NCBI GenBank assembly: GCA_019636675.1
Contig: JAHBXC010000001.1
Location: 806,001 to 870,000, forward strand
Direction: 5' to 3'
From: Phycisphaeraceae bacterium
Lineage (GTDB): Bacteria; Planctomycetota; Phycisphaerae; Phycisphaerales; UBA1924
DNA: 64,000 nt
Shown here one piece after another: positions 53,089 to 61,540 of the stretch. Made by a program: the position numbers and the translations under genes. The notes below the pieces were generated by a model. It searched no databases. It saw nothing but the letters and a program-made list of their open reading frames with translations, and had not been told where the DNA came from. Position 1 is the stretch's first letter. Every line of letters starts with the position of its first letter.

Positions 53089-54182
53089 GCGACCGAGCCA
53101 TCGCCCGCGCCGTCGAGAAGTGGTTCGCCGCGCACCGGCGCGACCTGCCGTGGCGCGTCGAGGTCAAGCACGATCGGGGCACACGCGACCCCTACTACGC
53201 GCTCGTCAGCGAGGTCATGCTCCAGCAGACCCAGGCGGCGCGCGTCGCCGACCGTTTCGAGCGATTCATCGACCGCTTCCCCACCGTCGATGCCCTCGCG
53301 AGCGCCCCCGAAGACGCCGTCCTCGCCGAGTGGACCGGTCTTGGCTACTACAGGCGCGCGCGCAGCCTCCACGCCGCCGCCCGCGCGATCGTCGAAACCC
53401 ACGCCGGGCGTACGCCGGACGACCCCGCCTCGCTCCAGTCGCTCCCGGGAGTCGGGCGCTACACCGCCGGCGCGATCGCCAGCGTGTGCTTCGGCGTGCG
53501 CACGCCCATCGTCGACGCCAACATCGTGCGCGTCGCGCTGCGCCTCGAGGGGAAGAAGTTCGCGCCGAGCGACCCGCGCGCCGTCGCGCTCTCGTGGGAT
53601 CGCGCCGAATCGCTCGTCCGCGCCGCCTCCTCGCCCGGCGCGTTCAACGAGGGGCTGATGGAGCTGGGCGCGCTCGTCTGCACGCCTCGCAACCCCGCGT
53701 GTCTCGCGTGCCCGCTCAAGAAACACTGCCGCGCCTTCGCCGAGTCGACGCAGGACGAGATCCCCCTGCGCGCCGCGAGGAAACCCCGCCCCGAGGTCGT
53801 GCACGCCGCCGTCGTCCTGACCGACGGCGACTCGCGCTTCCTCGTCACGCGCCGCCCCGCGAAGGGGCTCTGGGCGAACCTCTGGCAGGCGCCCACGCTG
53901 GAGTCCCCCACCTCCCCCGACGCCCCCGCCCTCCGCGACTTCCTCCGCGACTCTCTCGCGCTGCCCCGCAAGTCCGTCCCGCCCCGCTCCCTCGCCCGCG
54001 ACGGGGGTTTCACCCGCGTCACCAGCAGCCGCACAGTCCACTTTGAGGTCTGGCGCGCCCGCGTCCCGCTGCCCTCGCCTCCCCCAGCGAACGCCCTCGT
54101 CGCGACCCGCGAGGCCCTCCTCGCCGGAGACCCACCCCTCGCCGTCCCCCACCGGCGCATCGTCCTGGGCGAGGGCGCGTAA
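53085..54182 (+). CDS. mutY: A/G-specific adenine glycosylase MutY
   Basis: 365 residues from the GTG at 53085. Removes A opposite 8-oxoG. Catalytic region: RDLPWRVEVKHD, EVMLQQTQAARV with the Glu, helix-hairpin-helix LPGVGRYTAGAIASVCFG, and catalytic Asp in VDANIVRV. The [4Fe-4S] loop is C-x6-C-x2-C-x5-C (CTPRNPACLACPLKKHC). The C-terminal NUDIX-like 8-oxoG recognition domain follows (VVHAAVVLTDGDSRFLVTRR and LWANLWQAPTLES). The preceding Nfu-N gene overlaps its start. Length and motifs are complete. Confidence 0.95.
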   Translation: MSDRAIARAVEKWFAAHRRDLPWRVEVKHDRGTRDPYYALVSEVMLQQTQAARVADRFERFIDRFPTVDALASAPEDAVLAEWTGLGYYRRARSLHAAARAIVETHAGRTPDDPASLQSLPGVGRYTAGAIASVCFGVRTPIVDANIVRVALRLEGKKFAPSDPRAVALSWDRAESLVRAASSPGAFNEGLMELGALVCTPRNPACLACPLKKHCRAFAESTQDEIPLRAARKPRPEVVHAAVVLTDGDSRFLVTRRPAKGLWANLWQAPTLESPTSPDAPALRDFLRDSLALPRKSVPPRSLARDGGFTRVTSSRTVHFEVWRARVPLPSPPPANALVATREALLAGDPPLAVPHRRIVLGEGA

Positions 54183-54230
54183 AGACCGGGCTCAGCAGGC
54201 CAGGATCCCACGCTTTCACGACAGAAACCG

Positions 54231-54258
54231 TTGCCCCCTCCAGAGGGTGGGCTACACT
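54231..54258 (+). promoter_or_regulatory. Sigma-70-like promoter of rpsA
   Basis: TTGCCC, 16-base spacer, TACACT preceded by GC. It lies about 160 bases before the rpsA start in a leader with several hairpins (for example GCCGGACGAC-x-GTCGTCCGGC, about 54277-54299), compatible with post-transcriptional control of S1. Confidence 0.6.
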
Positions 54259-54416
54259 CCCGACTCGCAGGTCCCAAGCCGGACGACGGTCGTCCGGCCC
54301 TCGCGTGAACCCTCAACCGCCCCACAGGGGCACGGCGTCCCGGCCGGTCAACTCGGGGCCCGCGGAAACAGGCTCTCACGCGAGGGCCGCCGCGGGCGAA
54401 AGGACACTCTCACAAC

Positions 54417-56198
54417 ATGATCGATGAAACGCTGATCAGGTCTCTCGGCGGCGCCGAGGACGAAGCTCTCGCCCTGCTCGAATCCGCCTTCGGGATGAAG
54501 GGCGTCGACGGCGACATGGACTCGTTCCTCGCCGAGAGCATGCAGGACCTCGCGCCCGGCAACATCCTCGACGCCAAGATCATCGGCTTCGCCGGCGACG
54601 ACGTCGTGGTCGACCTGGGCCTCAAGTCCGAGGGCCTCATCCACAAGGACGAGTTCTACTCCCTCGCCGACGTCAAGATCGGCGACACCGTCAAGGTGCT
54701 CCTCGAGTCCATCGAGGGCGAGGGCGGCCTCGTCCAGATCTCCAAGCGCAAGGCCGACCGCATCATCAACTGGCAGCGTCTCCTCGAGACGACCAAGGAA
54801 GGCGATGTCGTCGAGGGCCGCGTGATGCGCAAGATCAAGGGCGGCCTGCTCGTCGACATCGGCGTGCCCGCCTTCCTCCCGGCGTCCCAGGTCGACATCC
54901 GTCGCCCCCACGACATCGGCGATTACATCGGGCGCGACATCCGTGCCGAGATCCTCAAGATCGACGAAGAGCGTCGCAACATCGTCGTCTCCCGGCGCAA
55001 GCTCATCGAGACCGAGCGCGAGACCGCGAAGAAGCGCCTCCTCACGACCCTCAAGGAAGGCGACATCGTCACCGGCACCGTCAAGAACATCGCCGACTTC
55101 GGCGCGTTCGTCGACCTCGGCGGCATCGACGGCCTCCTCCACATCACCGACATGTCCTGGGGCAGGGTCAACCACCCCTCCGAGATCGTGCGCATCAACG
55201 ACAAGATCGAGGTCAAGGTCCTCAACATCGACCACGACCGCGAGAAGATCGCGCTCGGCCTCAAGCAGAAGGAAGCGTCTCCCTGGGAGGAGATCGAGAA
55301 GAAGTACCCCGTCGGCGCTCGCGTCCACGGCTCGGTCGTCAACATCGTCTCCTACGGCGCCTTCGTCCGCCTCGAAGACGGCATCGAGGGCCTCGTCCAC
55401 ATCTCCGAGATGTCCTGGACCCGTCGAATCAACCACCCCTCCGAACTCGTCAAGCCCAACGACGAGGTCGATGTGGTCGTCCTCGACATCAACAAGGACA
55501 AGCAGGAAATCTCGCTCGGCATGAAGCAGACCGAGGTCAACCCCTGGGAGCTCGTCGCCGAGAAGTACCCCGTCGGCACCGTCATCGAGGGCGCGGTCCG
55601 CAACCTCGCCAACTACGGCGCCTTCGTCGAGATCGAACCCGGCATCGACGGCCTCCTCCACGTCTCCGACCTGTCCTGGACCAAGAAGGTCGCCCACCCC
55701 AACGAGCTGCTCAAGAAGGGCGACAAGATCACCTGCGTCATCCTCGAGGTCGACCAGGAGCGCCAGCGCATCTCCCTCGGACACAAGCAGCTCCACGAGG
55801 ACCCCTGGCACGAGGCCATCCCCGGCGCCTATCAGCCCGGCATGGTCGTCCGCGGCAAGGTCACCAAGATCACCAACTTCGGCGTGTTCGTCGAGCTGGA
55901 AGACGATCTGGAAGGCCTGCTCCACATCTCCGAGCTTGCCGACCACAAGGTCGAGAACCCCCTCGACGTCGTCAAGCCCGGCCAGGAAGTGGACGTCAAG
56001 ATCCTGCGCGTCGACATCAACGACCGCAAGATCGGCCTCTCCCTCAAGCGCGCCCAGTGGGGCGACAGCAGCGGCGCCGACGATCAGCCCTCGGCCCGTC
56101 GCGAACGCGGCGAAGCCACCAGCGGCGGCATGAACCTGCCCACCCGCGGCGGCATGGACGACCACGGCGCCCTCGGCACCGACAAGATCTCTCTCTGA
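54417..56198 (+). CDS. rpsA: 30S ribosomal protein S1
   Basis: 593 residues with six S1 (OB-fold) repeats. They begin at about residues 45 (GNILDAKIIGFAGDDVVVDL), 130 (EGDVVEGRVMRKIKGGLLVD), 215 (EGDIVTGTVKNIADFGAFVD), 300 (GARVHGSVVNIVSYGAFVRL), 387 and 474 (GMVVRGKVTKITNFGVFVEL). The repeated HxSDLSW/ITDMSW blocks mark the OB strands. S1 binds mRNA and starts translation on weak leaders. The tail after repeat six is Gly/Arg-rich. Start ATG 54417 with AAAGGA about 12 bases upstream. Promoter and terminator are both readable, so it is a single-gene unit. Confidence 0.96.
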   Translation: MIDETLIRSLGGAEDEALALLESAFGMKGVDGDMDSFLAESMQDLAPGNILDAKIIGFAGDDVVVDLGLKSEGLIHKDEFYSLADVKIGDTVKVLLESIEGEGGLVQISKRKADRIINWQRLLETTKEGDVVEGRVMRKIKGGLLVDIGVPAFLPASQVDIRRPHDIGDYIGRDIRAEILKIDEERRNIVVSRRKLIETERETAKKRLLTTLKEGDIVTGTVKNIADFGAFVDLGGIDGLLHITDMSWGRVNHPSEIVRINDKIEVKVLNIDHDREKIALGLKQKEASPWEEIEKKYPVGARVHGSVVNIVSYGAFVRLEDGIEGLVHISEMSWTRRINHPSELVKPNDEVDVVVLDINKDKQEISLGMKQTEVNPWELVAEKYPVGTVIEGAVRNLANYGAFVEIEPGIDGLLHVSDLSWTKKVAHPNELLKKGDKITCVILEVDQERQRISLGHKQLHEDPWHEAIPGAYQPGMVVRGKVTKITNFGVFVELEDDLEGLLHISELADHKVENPLDVVKPGQEVDVKILRVDINDRKIGLSLKRAQWGDSSGADDQPSARRERGEATSGGMNLPTRGGMDDHGALGTDKISL

Positions 56199-56230
56199 TC
56201 TCGTCCCCCTGATCCCCTGACAACCACAAC

Positions 56231-56261
56231 GCCCGCGAGGAAACCCTCGCGGGCTTTTTTT
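56231..56261 (+). terminator. Intrinsic terminator of rpsA
   Basis: GCCCGCGAGG-AAAC-CCTCGCGGGC-like perfect stem of 10 base pairs followed by seven T residues, about 30 bases after the stop. Confidence 0.95.
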
Positions 56262-56320
56262 CGTCCCGATCTCTTCTCCCCCCCTGCTCGCTACTCCCTG
56301 CTCCCCACTCCCTTCCCCCC

Positions 56321-56410
56321 TCAGCACATCGCGATGAAAGTCAGCACCGCCAGGATCGCGATCTTCTTCCGGTGGTCGTTGATCTTGATGATGTCCGAGA
56401 ACGCTTTCAT
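56321..56410 (-). CDS. 29-residue predicted membrane peptide
   Basis: MKAFSDIIKINDHRKKIAIL continues AVLTFIAMC, then stop. It has a charged N-terminal half (KINDHRKK) and one short hydrophobic helix ending in Cys, unlike the GC-driven composition of shadow frames around it (Lys, Ile, Asn and Asp rich). Only a weak GAGAG precedes the ATG at 56410. It may be a small membrane protein, perhaps a lipid-anchored or regulatory peptide; translation is unproven. It sits between rpsA and a divergent secreted-protein gene. Confidence 0.4.
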   Translation of the reverse strand: MKAFSDIIKINDHRKKIAILAVLTFIAMC

Positions 56411-56542
56411 GGGTGTCTCTCTTCTCTGGGGATGTCCGGTCCTCGCCGCGTCGCGGCATACCTCTCCCTTCAACCCACGGGCCAGCGAACGCCGGCCGAG
56501 AATACCGCGCCCACGACGCGCTCCGACGCGAATACTCTCCGT

Positions 56543-58444
56543 ATGCCTCCCTCCCGACGCCCCATCGCGTTGCGTTCTCGCATCACCTCCCGATGCGTCG
56601 CGGCATCGTGGCGTGCCGCCCTCGCCTGGGCCCTCCTCGCCTGCGTTCTCGGACCTGCGACGCCGGCCCGCGCCCAGGACCACGCCCACGCCGGCGCGCC
56701 CGAATCGCCGGGCGCCGCGTCCGTCCCGGCGCTCCCAGGCGCCGGCGCAACGCTCGACGCCTACCGCGCCGTCGACCTCTGGCTGCGCGACGGCTTCGTC
56801 GCCCCGTCCGACGAGCAGCCCATCGACCCACCCGGGACCGCCGGCGCCTGCGTGACCATCCGCCTCTCCGGCGTCGTCATCGGACGCGCCACCGACACCC
56901 GCGCCGACGGGTACTCCGTCTGGCGCGCCGCGCGCCAGGCGTTCCTCGAATCGCTCGAGCGCGCCCCGGTCGAACGCGACGCGACGCGCGAAGCGACCCT
57001 GCGCGAGTTCGCGCAGCGCGCCACCCTCGACATCCAGCTCGCCGGCCGCTTCACGCCCCTCCTCGGAGACACCTTCTCCGACGCGGCGCTCGCGCTCTCG
57101 CCCGGCGTCGAAGGCGTCGCGCTGCGCGTCGGAGAATCCCTCGCCGCGCAGTTCCCGGGCACGATGCTCTCCACCAACGCCACGCCCTCCACGGCGCTGC
57201 GCGCCTGCGCCGGCCAGCTCGCGCTCCCGCCCGTCGAACTCGGCGCACTCCGCAAAGAGCACTCCGCGATCGCCTACCGCTTCCGCGTGCAGCACCTCGC
57301 CCAGCCCGCGCCGCGCGCAGAGCCCGTGTTCCTGTTCCGCGGCGGGCGCATCGTCACCCCCACCGAAGTCACGCTCGCCAACCTCGTCGATTTCGCCAAC
57401 GGGCTCGCGACACGCATCCAGCGCCTCGATTTCCCCGGTGAAGAACCGCTCGGGCTCATGGGCGACTTCGAGCCGTGGACCGGGCGATTCAACCCCATCA
57501 TCGCGCCCCAGCGCGACCAGGCGCTCGCGCTCTACGCGCTGGCGCGATACGCGTCCTCGCCCGCGATCGACGCCGCCAGCCGCATGCGTGCGGCACGATC
57601 CTTCTGGGTGCTCCTCTCCGAGTTCGCCCGGCTCGACTCCGCCACCGACAACGCGGCGCTCGACCCCGTCGCCGCGTCCTTCGCGACGCTCGCGCTGCGC
57701 GTCGCGCCCGATCGACCCCCGGGCATGCCCACGCGCGCCGGCGCGAACCCCACCAACGCCGCCGACGCGGCCCTCGTCGTGCTGCGCGCGTCGTTCAGCC
57801 CCGAGAAGGGCTGGCAGGAACAACTCCGCGCCGGCGAGCGCGCCGTCGTCGCCTTCGCCCTCGCCGAAGCGTCACGCTCCCGCCCCGACGACCAGACGAT
57901 GCGCACACGCGCCGAGGCCGCGGTGCGATCGCTCTTCCGAGAGTCCACGCCCAGCACGCTCGTGACCTACATGCCCTGGCTGGGCTGGGCAGAGCTCGCG
58001 CTCACGCCGCGCGACGCCAACCCGCCCGCGATGCCCGCGCTCCTCGAGATGCGCGATCTCGTCTGGCAGCACCAACTCGCCCAGGCCGACCTCTCCGCCG
58101 ACACGCACGACCTGCTCGGCGGCATCGTCTTCACCGCGTCGCGCAACCCCCTCCCAACCGCGCAACTCACCCGCCCGGTGGCGATCCTCGCGACCCTCGC
58201 CTTCGACCCGCGCTTCACCCCGCGCGAGCAACTGCCCGCCGAACTCTCGCGCCTCATGTCGTCGCTGCGCTTCCTGCGCCAGCTCGCCGCCGACGACGCC
58301 GCACTCCACATGATGCAGGACCCCGACATCGCCCGCTGGGGCGTGCGCGCCGCGCCGTGGGACCAGCGCCTCACCCTCGATGCGACCGCCATGGCCCTGC
58401 TCACCCTCGTCGAAACCCTCGACCGCGCCGCGCAGACGAGATAG
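56543..58444 (+). CDS. Large secreted protein with possible AMMECR1-like N-terminal region
   Basis: 633 residues. A long signal peptide (SWRAALAWALLACVLGPATPARA) begins it. Residues about 100-260 contain GACVTIRLSGVVIGRA, LDIQLAGRFTPLLGDT, LSPGVEGVALRVGES and a late PxxL segment (LALPPVELGALRKE), in the order expected of an AMMECR1 fold, but weakly. The second half is an alpha-helical array (RDQALALYALARYASSPAID, then FWVLLSEFARLDSATD) resembling an alpha/alpha toroid. Enzymatic residues could not be identified. ATG 56543 is followed at once by the basic n-region of the signal peptide. Real gene with confidence; function unknown. Confidence 0.65.
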   Translation: MPPSRRPIALRSRITSRCVAASWRAALAWALLACVLGPATPARAQDHAHAGAPESPGAASVPALPGAGATLDAYRAVDLWLRDGFVAPSDEQPIDPPGTAGACVTIRLSGVVIGRATDTRADGYSVWRAARQAFLESLERAPVERDATREATLREFAQRATLDIQLAGRFTPLLGDTFSDAALALSPGVEGVALRVGESLAAQFPGTMLSTNATPSTALRACAGQLALPPVELGALRKEHSAIAYRFRVQHLAQPAPRAEPVFLFRGGRIVTPTEVTLANLVDFANGLATRIQRLDFPGEEPLGLMGDFEPWTGRFNPIIAPQRDQALALYALARYASSPAIDAASRMRAARSFWVLLSEFARLDSATDNAALDPVAASFATLALRVAPDRPPGMPTRAGANPTNAADAALVVLRASFSPEKGWQEQLRAGERAVVAFALAEASRSRPDDQTMRTRAEAAVRSLFRESTPSTLVTYMPWLGWAELALTPRDANPPAMPALLEMRDLVWQHQLAQADLSADTHDLLGGIVFTASRNPLPTAQLTRPVAILATLAFDPRFTPREQLPAELSRLMSSLRFLRQLAADDAALHMMQDPDIARWGVRAAPWDQRLTLDATAMALLTLVETLDRAAQTR

Positions 58445-58449
58445 AGAGA

Positions 58450-58479
58450 TTCACCGCGGAGGACGCGGAGTGCGCGGAG
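58450..58479 (+). repeat. 30-base TTCACCGC-type repeat, copy 2
   Basis: Begins TTCACCGCGGAGGACGCGGA and ends GCGCGGAG. It matches the copy at 25904-25933 on the other strand apart from mainly A/G exchanges. Lies 5 bases after the stop of the secreted-protein gene. Confidence 0.75.
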
Positions 58480-58511
58480 TGGTGCTCGTGCAATCCGCTC
58501 TATCTCCTCTC

Positions 58512-58616
58512 CGCTCCCCCTCCTGTCGAGCGCAGCGTGATGGGAGGGGCCAGGGGAGGGCTACCCAGACTCCGGGCTTCCCTCCTCAACCTCTGCCTTT
58601 CTCTTCTCTCGCTCTC
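58512..58616 (-). repeat. Dispersed intergenic repeat, copy 2
   Basis: Inverted match to 19184-19292 across about 105 bases; the shared core is GTAGCCCTCCCCTGGCCCCT on the minus strand. It lies between two convergent genes, as copy 1 does (xerD/frr). Confidence 0.8.
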
Positions 58617-58667
58617 ATCGCTTCGCGACAGGAAGGGGGGCTGGACACCAAGACCGCTCTTTTCCCC

Positions 58668-59789
58668 TCAGAACAACCCCATCTGCCCGCTCACATCCGG
58701 CCTGCGGAAGTTCGCGCTCGACAGCGAGCGCACCTCCCTGTTCAGCCCGTAGCGCCGCGTGAACACATCGAAGTTCTGGGCGATCTGCGCCGTGAAGTGG
58801 CTGCGCCCGCGATACCGATTCTTCTTCGCGTCGTACAACTTGCCGCCGTGCGCCTCGCGCAGCATCGCCTCGACGCGCCCGGCGCGCTCCGGGTGCACAT
58901 TCCGCCCCAGCCACTCGAAGAACACCTCTTTCAACTGATAGGGCAGGCGCAGCAGCACCCACGCCGCCCGCTTCGCGCCCGCCTCGGCGACCGCTTCCAG
59001 GATCGCCGGCAACTCCACATCCGTCAGCCCCGGGATGATCGGCGCGACATTCACCGACACCGGGATCCCCGCCGCGCTCAGCTCGCGGATCGCGCGCAGG
59101 CGCCCGCTAGGCGACGACGCGCGGGGCTCGATCCGTCTCGCCAGGTCCGGGTCGAGCGTCACCAGCGTGATCGTCACCCGCCCCGCGTGCATCGACGCGA
59201 GTCTCGACCACAGGTCGGTGTCGCGCAGCACGAGCGCGCTCTTGGTCATCGTGGTGACGGGCTGGCCGCAGTCGGCCATGACCTCGAGACACGCGCGCGC
59301 GATGCGCATCGAGTGCTCGATGGGCTGATAGATGTCCGTGATCGCCGACATGACGATCGGCTCGGGCTTCCAGCGGGCCGACGCGAGTTCCTTCTTGAGG
59401 AGTTCCGGGGCGTCGGGCTTGGCGACGAGTTTGGTCTCGAAGTCCAGCCCGCTGCTGAACCCCAGGTACTCGTGGTAGGGCCTGGCGAAGCAGTACACGC
59501 ACCCGTGCTCGCACCCGCGGTACGGGTTGACCGTCCAGTCGAAGGGCACATCGCTCGTCCGCGCAACCTTGTTGATGATGGTCTGCGTGCGATCGCGGAA
59601 GACCTGGCGTTCGACCCTGCGGAGCGTGCCGTCGCCCTCTTCGCGCTCGACGATCTGGCGGTCGAGTTCCTCGCCCAGGACATGCAGTCGGACGGTCTCG
59701 AACCGGTTGCCCGGGTTCAGCCCCGCCCCACGCCGGTGCGCCGGCCCGCCCTCGAGCGCGTCGCGGTACGAATAGTCGGCGTCGTTCAT
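58668..59789 (-). CDS. SPL-family (PA0069-like) radical SAM protein
   Basis: 373 residues from the ATG at 59789 (59810 is alternative). The N-terminal block SDVPFDWTVNPYRGCEHGC contains the cluster motif GCEHGCVYCFARPYHEYLG (CxxxCxxC). Downstream: VMSAITDIYQPIEHSMRIAR, ITLVTLDPDLARRIEPRASS, and VSVNVAPIIPGLTD, all typical of the spore-photoproduct-lyase-like radical SAM group. The C terminus YDAKKNRYRGRSHFTAQIAQ fits the PA0069/RlmN-unrelated subgroup. Function is unresolved; DNA repair has been suggested for relatives. No good Shine-Dalgarno. Convergent with the preceding repeat-bearing gap. Confidence 0.85.
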   Translation of the reverse strand: MNDADYSYRDALEGGPAHRRGAGLNPGNRFETVRLHVLGEELDRQIVEREEGDGTLRRVERQVFRDRTQTIINKVARTSDVPFDWTVNPYRGCEHGCVYCFARPYHEYLGFSSGLDFETKLVAKPDAPELLKKELASARWKPEPIVMSAITDIYQPIEHSMRIARACLEVMADCGQPVTTMTKSALVLRDTDLWSRLASMHAGRVTITLVTLDPDLARRIEPRASSPSGRLRAIRELSAAGIPVSVNVAPIIPGLTDVELPAILEAVAEAGAKRAAWVLLRLPYQLKEVFFEWLGRNVHPERAGRVEAMLREAHGGKLYDAKKNRYRGRSHFTAQIAQNFDVFTRRYGLNREVRSLSSANFRRPDVSGQMGLF

Positions 59790-59890
59790 ACCAAACAAAA
59801 TACAAACCATCAGCGGGAGTCAACCCGTCTCACGCCCCCCCGGATGCCCCGTGCCGCGTGCCGCGTGCCTTCCCTCCTACCCTTCACCCG

Positions 59891-61534
59891 ATGCCCTCCC
59901 CCACGACAACGATCCCCCAGACCGAAGGCGACATCCGCACCGTCTCCTTCGTCTCGCTGGGCTGCCCCAAGAACCTCGTCGACTCCGAGAAGATGCTCGG
60001 CCTCCTCGCCGAGGACGGGCTGCTGCCCATCTCCCACGACTCCGACCAGCCCGCCGACGCGATCGTGGTCAACACCTGCGGCTTCCTCGAAGCGTCCAAG
60101 CAGGAATCCCTCTCCGTCATCCACGAGGCCCTCGAGAAGAAGTCCCGCGGAGAGGTCAAGCGCGTCATCGTCGCCGGCTGTCTCGTGCAGCGCCATCGCG
60201 CGAAGATCCTCGAGTGGGCGCCCGGCGTCGACGCCATGATCGGCGTGTTCGACCGCGACAAGATCGTCGACGCGGTCCGCGGCGAGCGCAGCGCACGCGA
60301 CACCCTGGACAGCGCGCCCAAGCCGACTTATTGGATCGAGGCGAACGCGCTCACCGCCGCCAAGACCCGCGGCATCAACACCACCGGACTCACCGTGCAG
60401 GGCAAGGACGGCAAGGGCGTCGGCTACTTCGAGTCCGACTCGGCGCGCCTCCGGCTCACGCCGCGACACTACGCCTACCTGCGCATCTCCGAGGGCTGCA
60501 ACCAGCGCTGCGCCTTCTGCACGATCCCCTCGATCCGCGGCAAGATGCGCTCCAAGCCCGTCGAGCGCATCCTCGATGAAGTGAGAGAACTCCTCGCCGA
60601 CGGCGCCTTCGAGATCTCCCTCATCGGCCAGGACACCACCTCCTACGGCGACGACATCGGCTGCGGCTTCGACCGCGCCAACGCCAAGCACTCACGCGAT
60701 TTCGTGGGCATGGGCGGGCTGCCCATGCTCCTCGCGAAGATCGACGAGACCGTCACCAAGCAGGTCGGTCCGGGCGGCGCGTGGGTCCGGCTCATGTACG
60801 CCTACCCCTCGACCTTCACCGACGAGATGATCGACGCGCTCGCGTCGCTCCCGAACCTCGTCAAGTACATCGACATCCCTCTGCAGCACGCGTCGGACAA
60901 CATGCTCACCGGCATGCGCCGGCATGTGCGCGCCGCCCAGCAGCGCGAACTCATCGAGAAACTGCGCGAGCGCATCCCGGGCATGGCGATCCGCACGACC
61001 TTCATCACCGGCTTCCCGGGCGAGACCGAGGACGACCACCGGCAACTCCTCGAGTTCATCGACGACATGCGCTTCGACATGCTCGGCGTGTTCGAGTACT
61101 CCCACGAGGACGGCACGCCCGCCGGCACGATGGAGGAAGACCCCGCCCTCGCCGTCCCGCCCGAGGTGAAGGCCCGGCGCAAGGACGAGATCATGTCGCT
61201 GCAGCGCGACATCGCGTTCGAGCAGGCCGCGTTCCTCGCCGAGCAGTTCGACCCGGCCGACCCCGAGAACACGGGCGTGCGCTTCGATGTGCTCATCGAC
61301 GAGCCCGCTCCTGATGTCGAAATCGCCGGGGGCACGGGCAACGCGCAGGTGTATCGCGGGCGCGCGTACTTCCAGTCGCCGCAGATCGACTCGGTGACCT
61401 TCGTCGCGTCGAACCAGCGCCTCTCGCCGGGCGAACTCGTCCGCTGCACGGTGGTGGGTTCCGACGGCTACGACCTGATCGCGCGCCCCAGCGCCGACCT
61501 CGAGAAGCGCATGTCGCTTCCCGTCATGCGATAA
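59891..61534 (+). CDS. rimO: Ribosomal protein S12 methylthiotransferase RimO
   Basis: 547 residues. N-terminal UPF0004 cluster cysteines in VSLGCPKNLVDSEKM, VVNTCGFLEASKQES and AGCLVQRHR; radical SAM motif EGCNQRCAFCTIPSIRGKMR; then IGQDTTSYGDD, DIPLQHASDNMLTGMRRHV and TFITGFPGETEDDH; a C-terminal TRAM-like domain. SLGCPKNLVDSE with GCNQRC.FC.IP distinguishes RimO from MiaB. It is longer than the usual 430-480 residues because of inserts near residues 150-190 and 255-285. It methylthiolates Asp89 of S12. ATG 59891 is used; the frame opens at 59858. Confidence 0.92.
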   Translation: MPSPTTTIPQTEGDIRTVSFVSLGCPKNLVDSEKMLGLLAEDGLLPISHDSDQPADAIVVNTCGFLEASKQESLSVIHEALEKKSRGEVKRVIVAGCLVQRHRAKILEWAPGVDAMIGVFDRDKIVDAVRGERSARDTLDSAPKPTYWIEANALTAAKTRGINTTGLTVQGKDGKGVGYFESDSARLRLTPRHYAYLRISEGCNQRCAFCTIPSIRGKMRSKPVERILDEVRELLADGAFEISLIGQDTTSYGDDIGCGFDRANAKHSRDFVGMGGLPMLLAKIDETVTKQVGPGGAWVRLMYAYPSTFTDEMIDALASLPNLVKYIDIPLQHASDNMLTGMRRHVRAAQQRELIEKLRERIPGMAIRTTFITGFPGETEDDHRQLLEFIDDMRFDMLGVFEYSHEDGTPAGTMEEDPALAVPPEVKARRKDEIMSLQRDIAFEQAAFLAEQFDPADPENTGVRFDVLIDEPAPDVEIAGGTGNAQVYRGRAYFQSPQIDSVTFVASNQRLSPGELVRCTVVGSDGYDLIARPSADLEKRMSLPVMR

Positions 61535-61540
61535 GGTCGC

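Noticed and set aside
50310..54182. Very long plus-strand open frame of about 1290 codons
   Set aside because: Only its last 366 codons (mutY) show homology; the rest is antisense or out of frame to cdaA, cdaR and the SLC13 gene, an effect of high GC.
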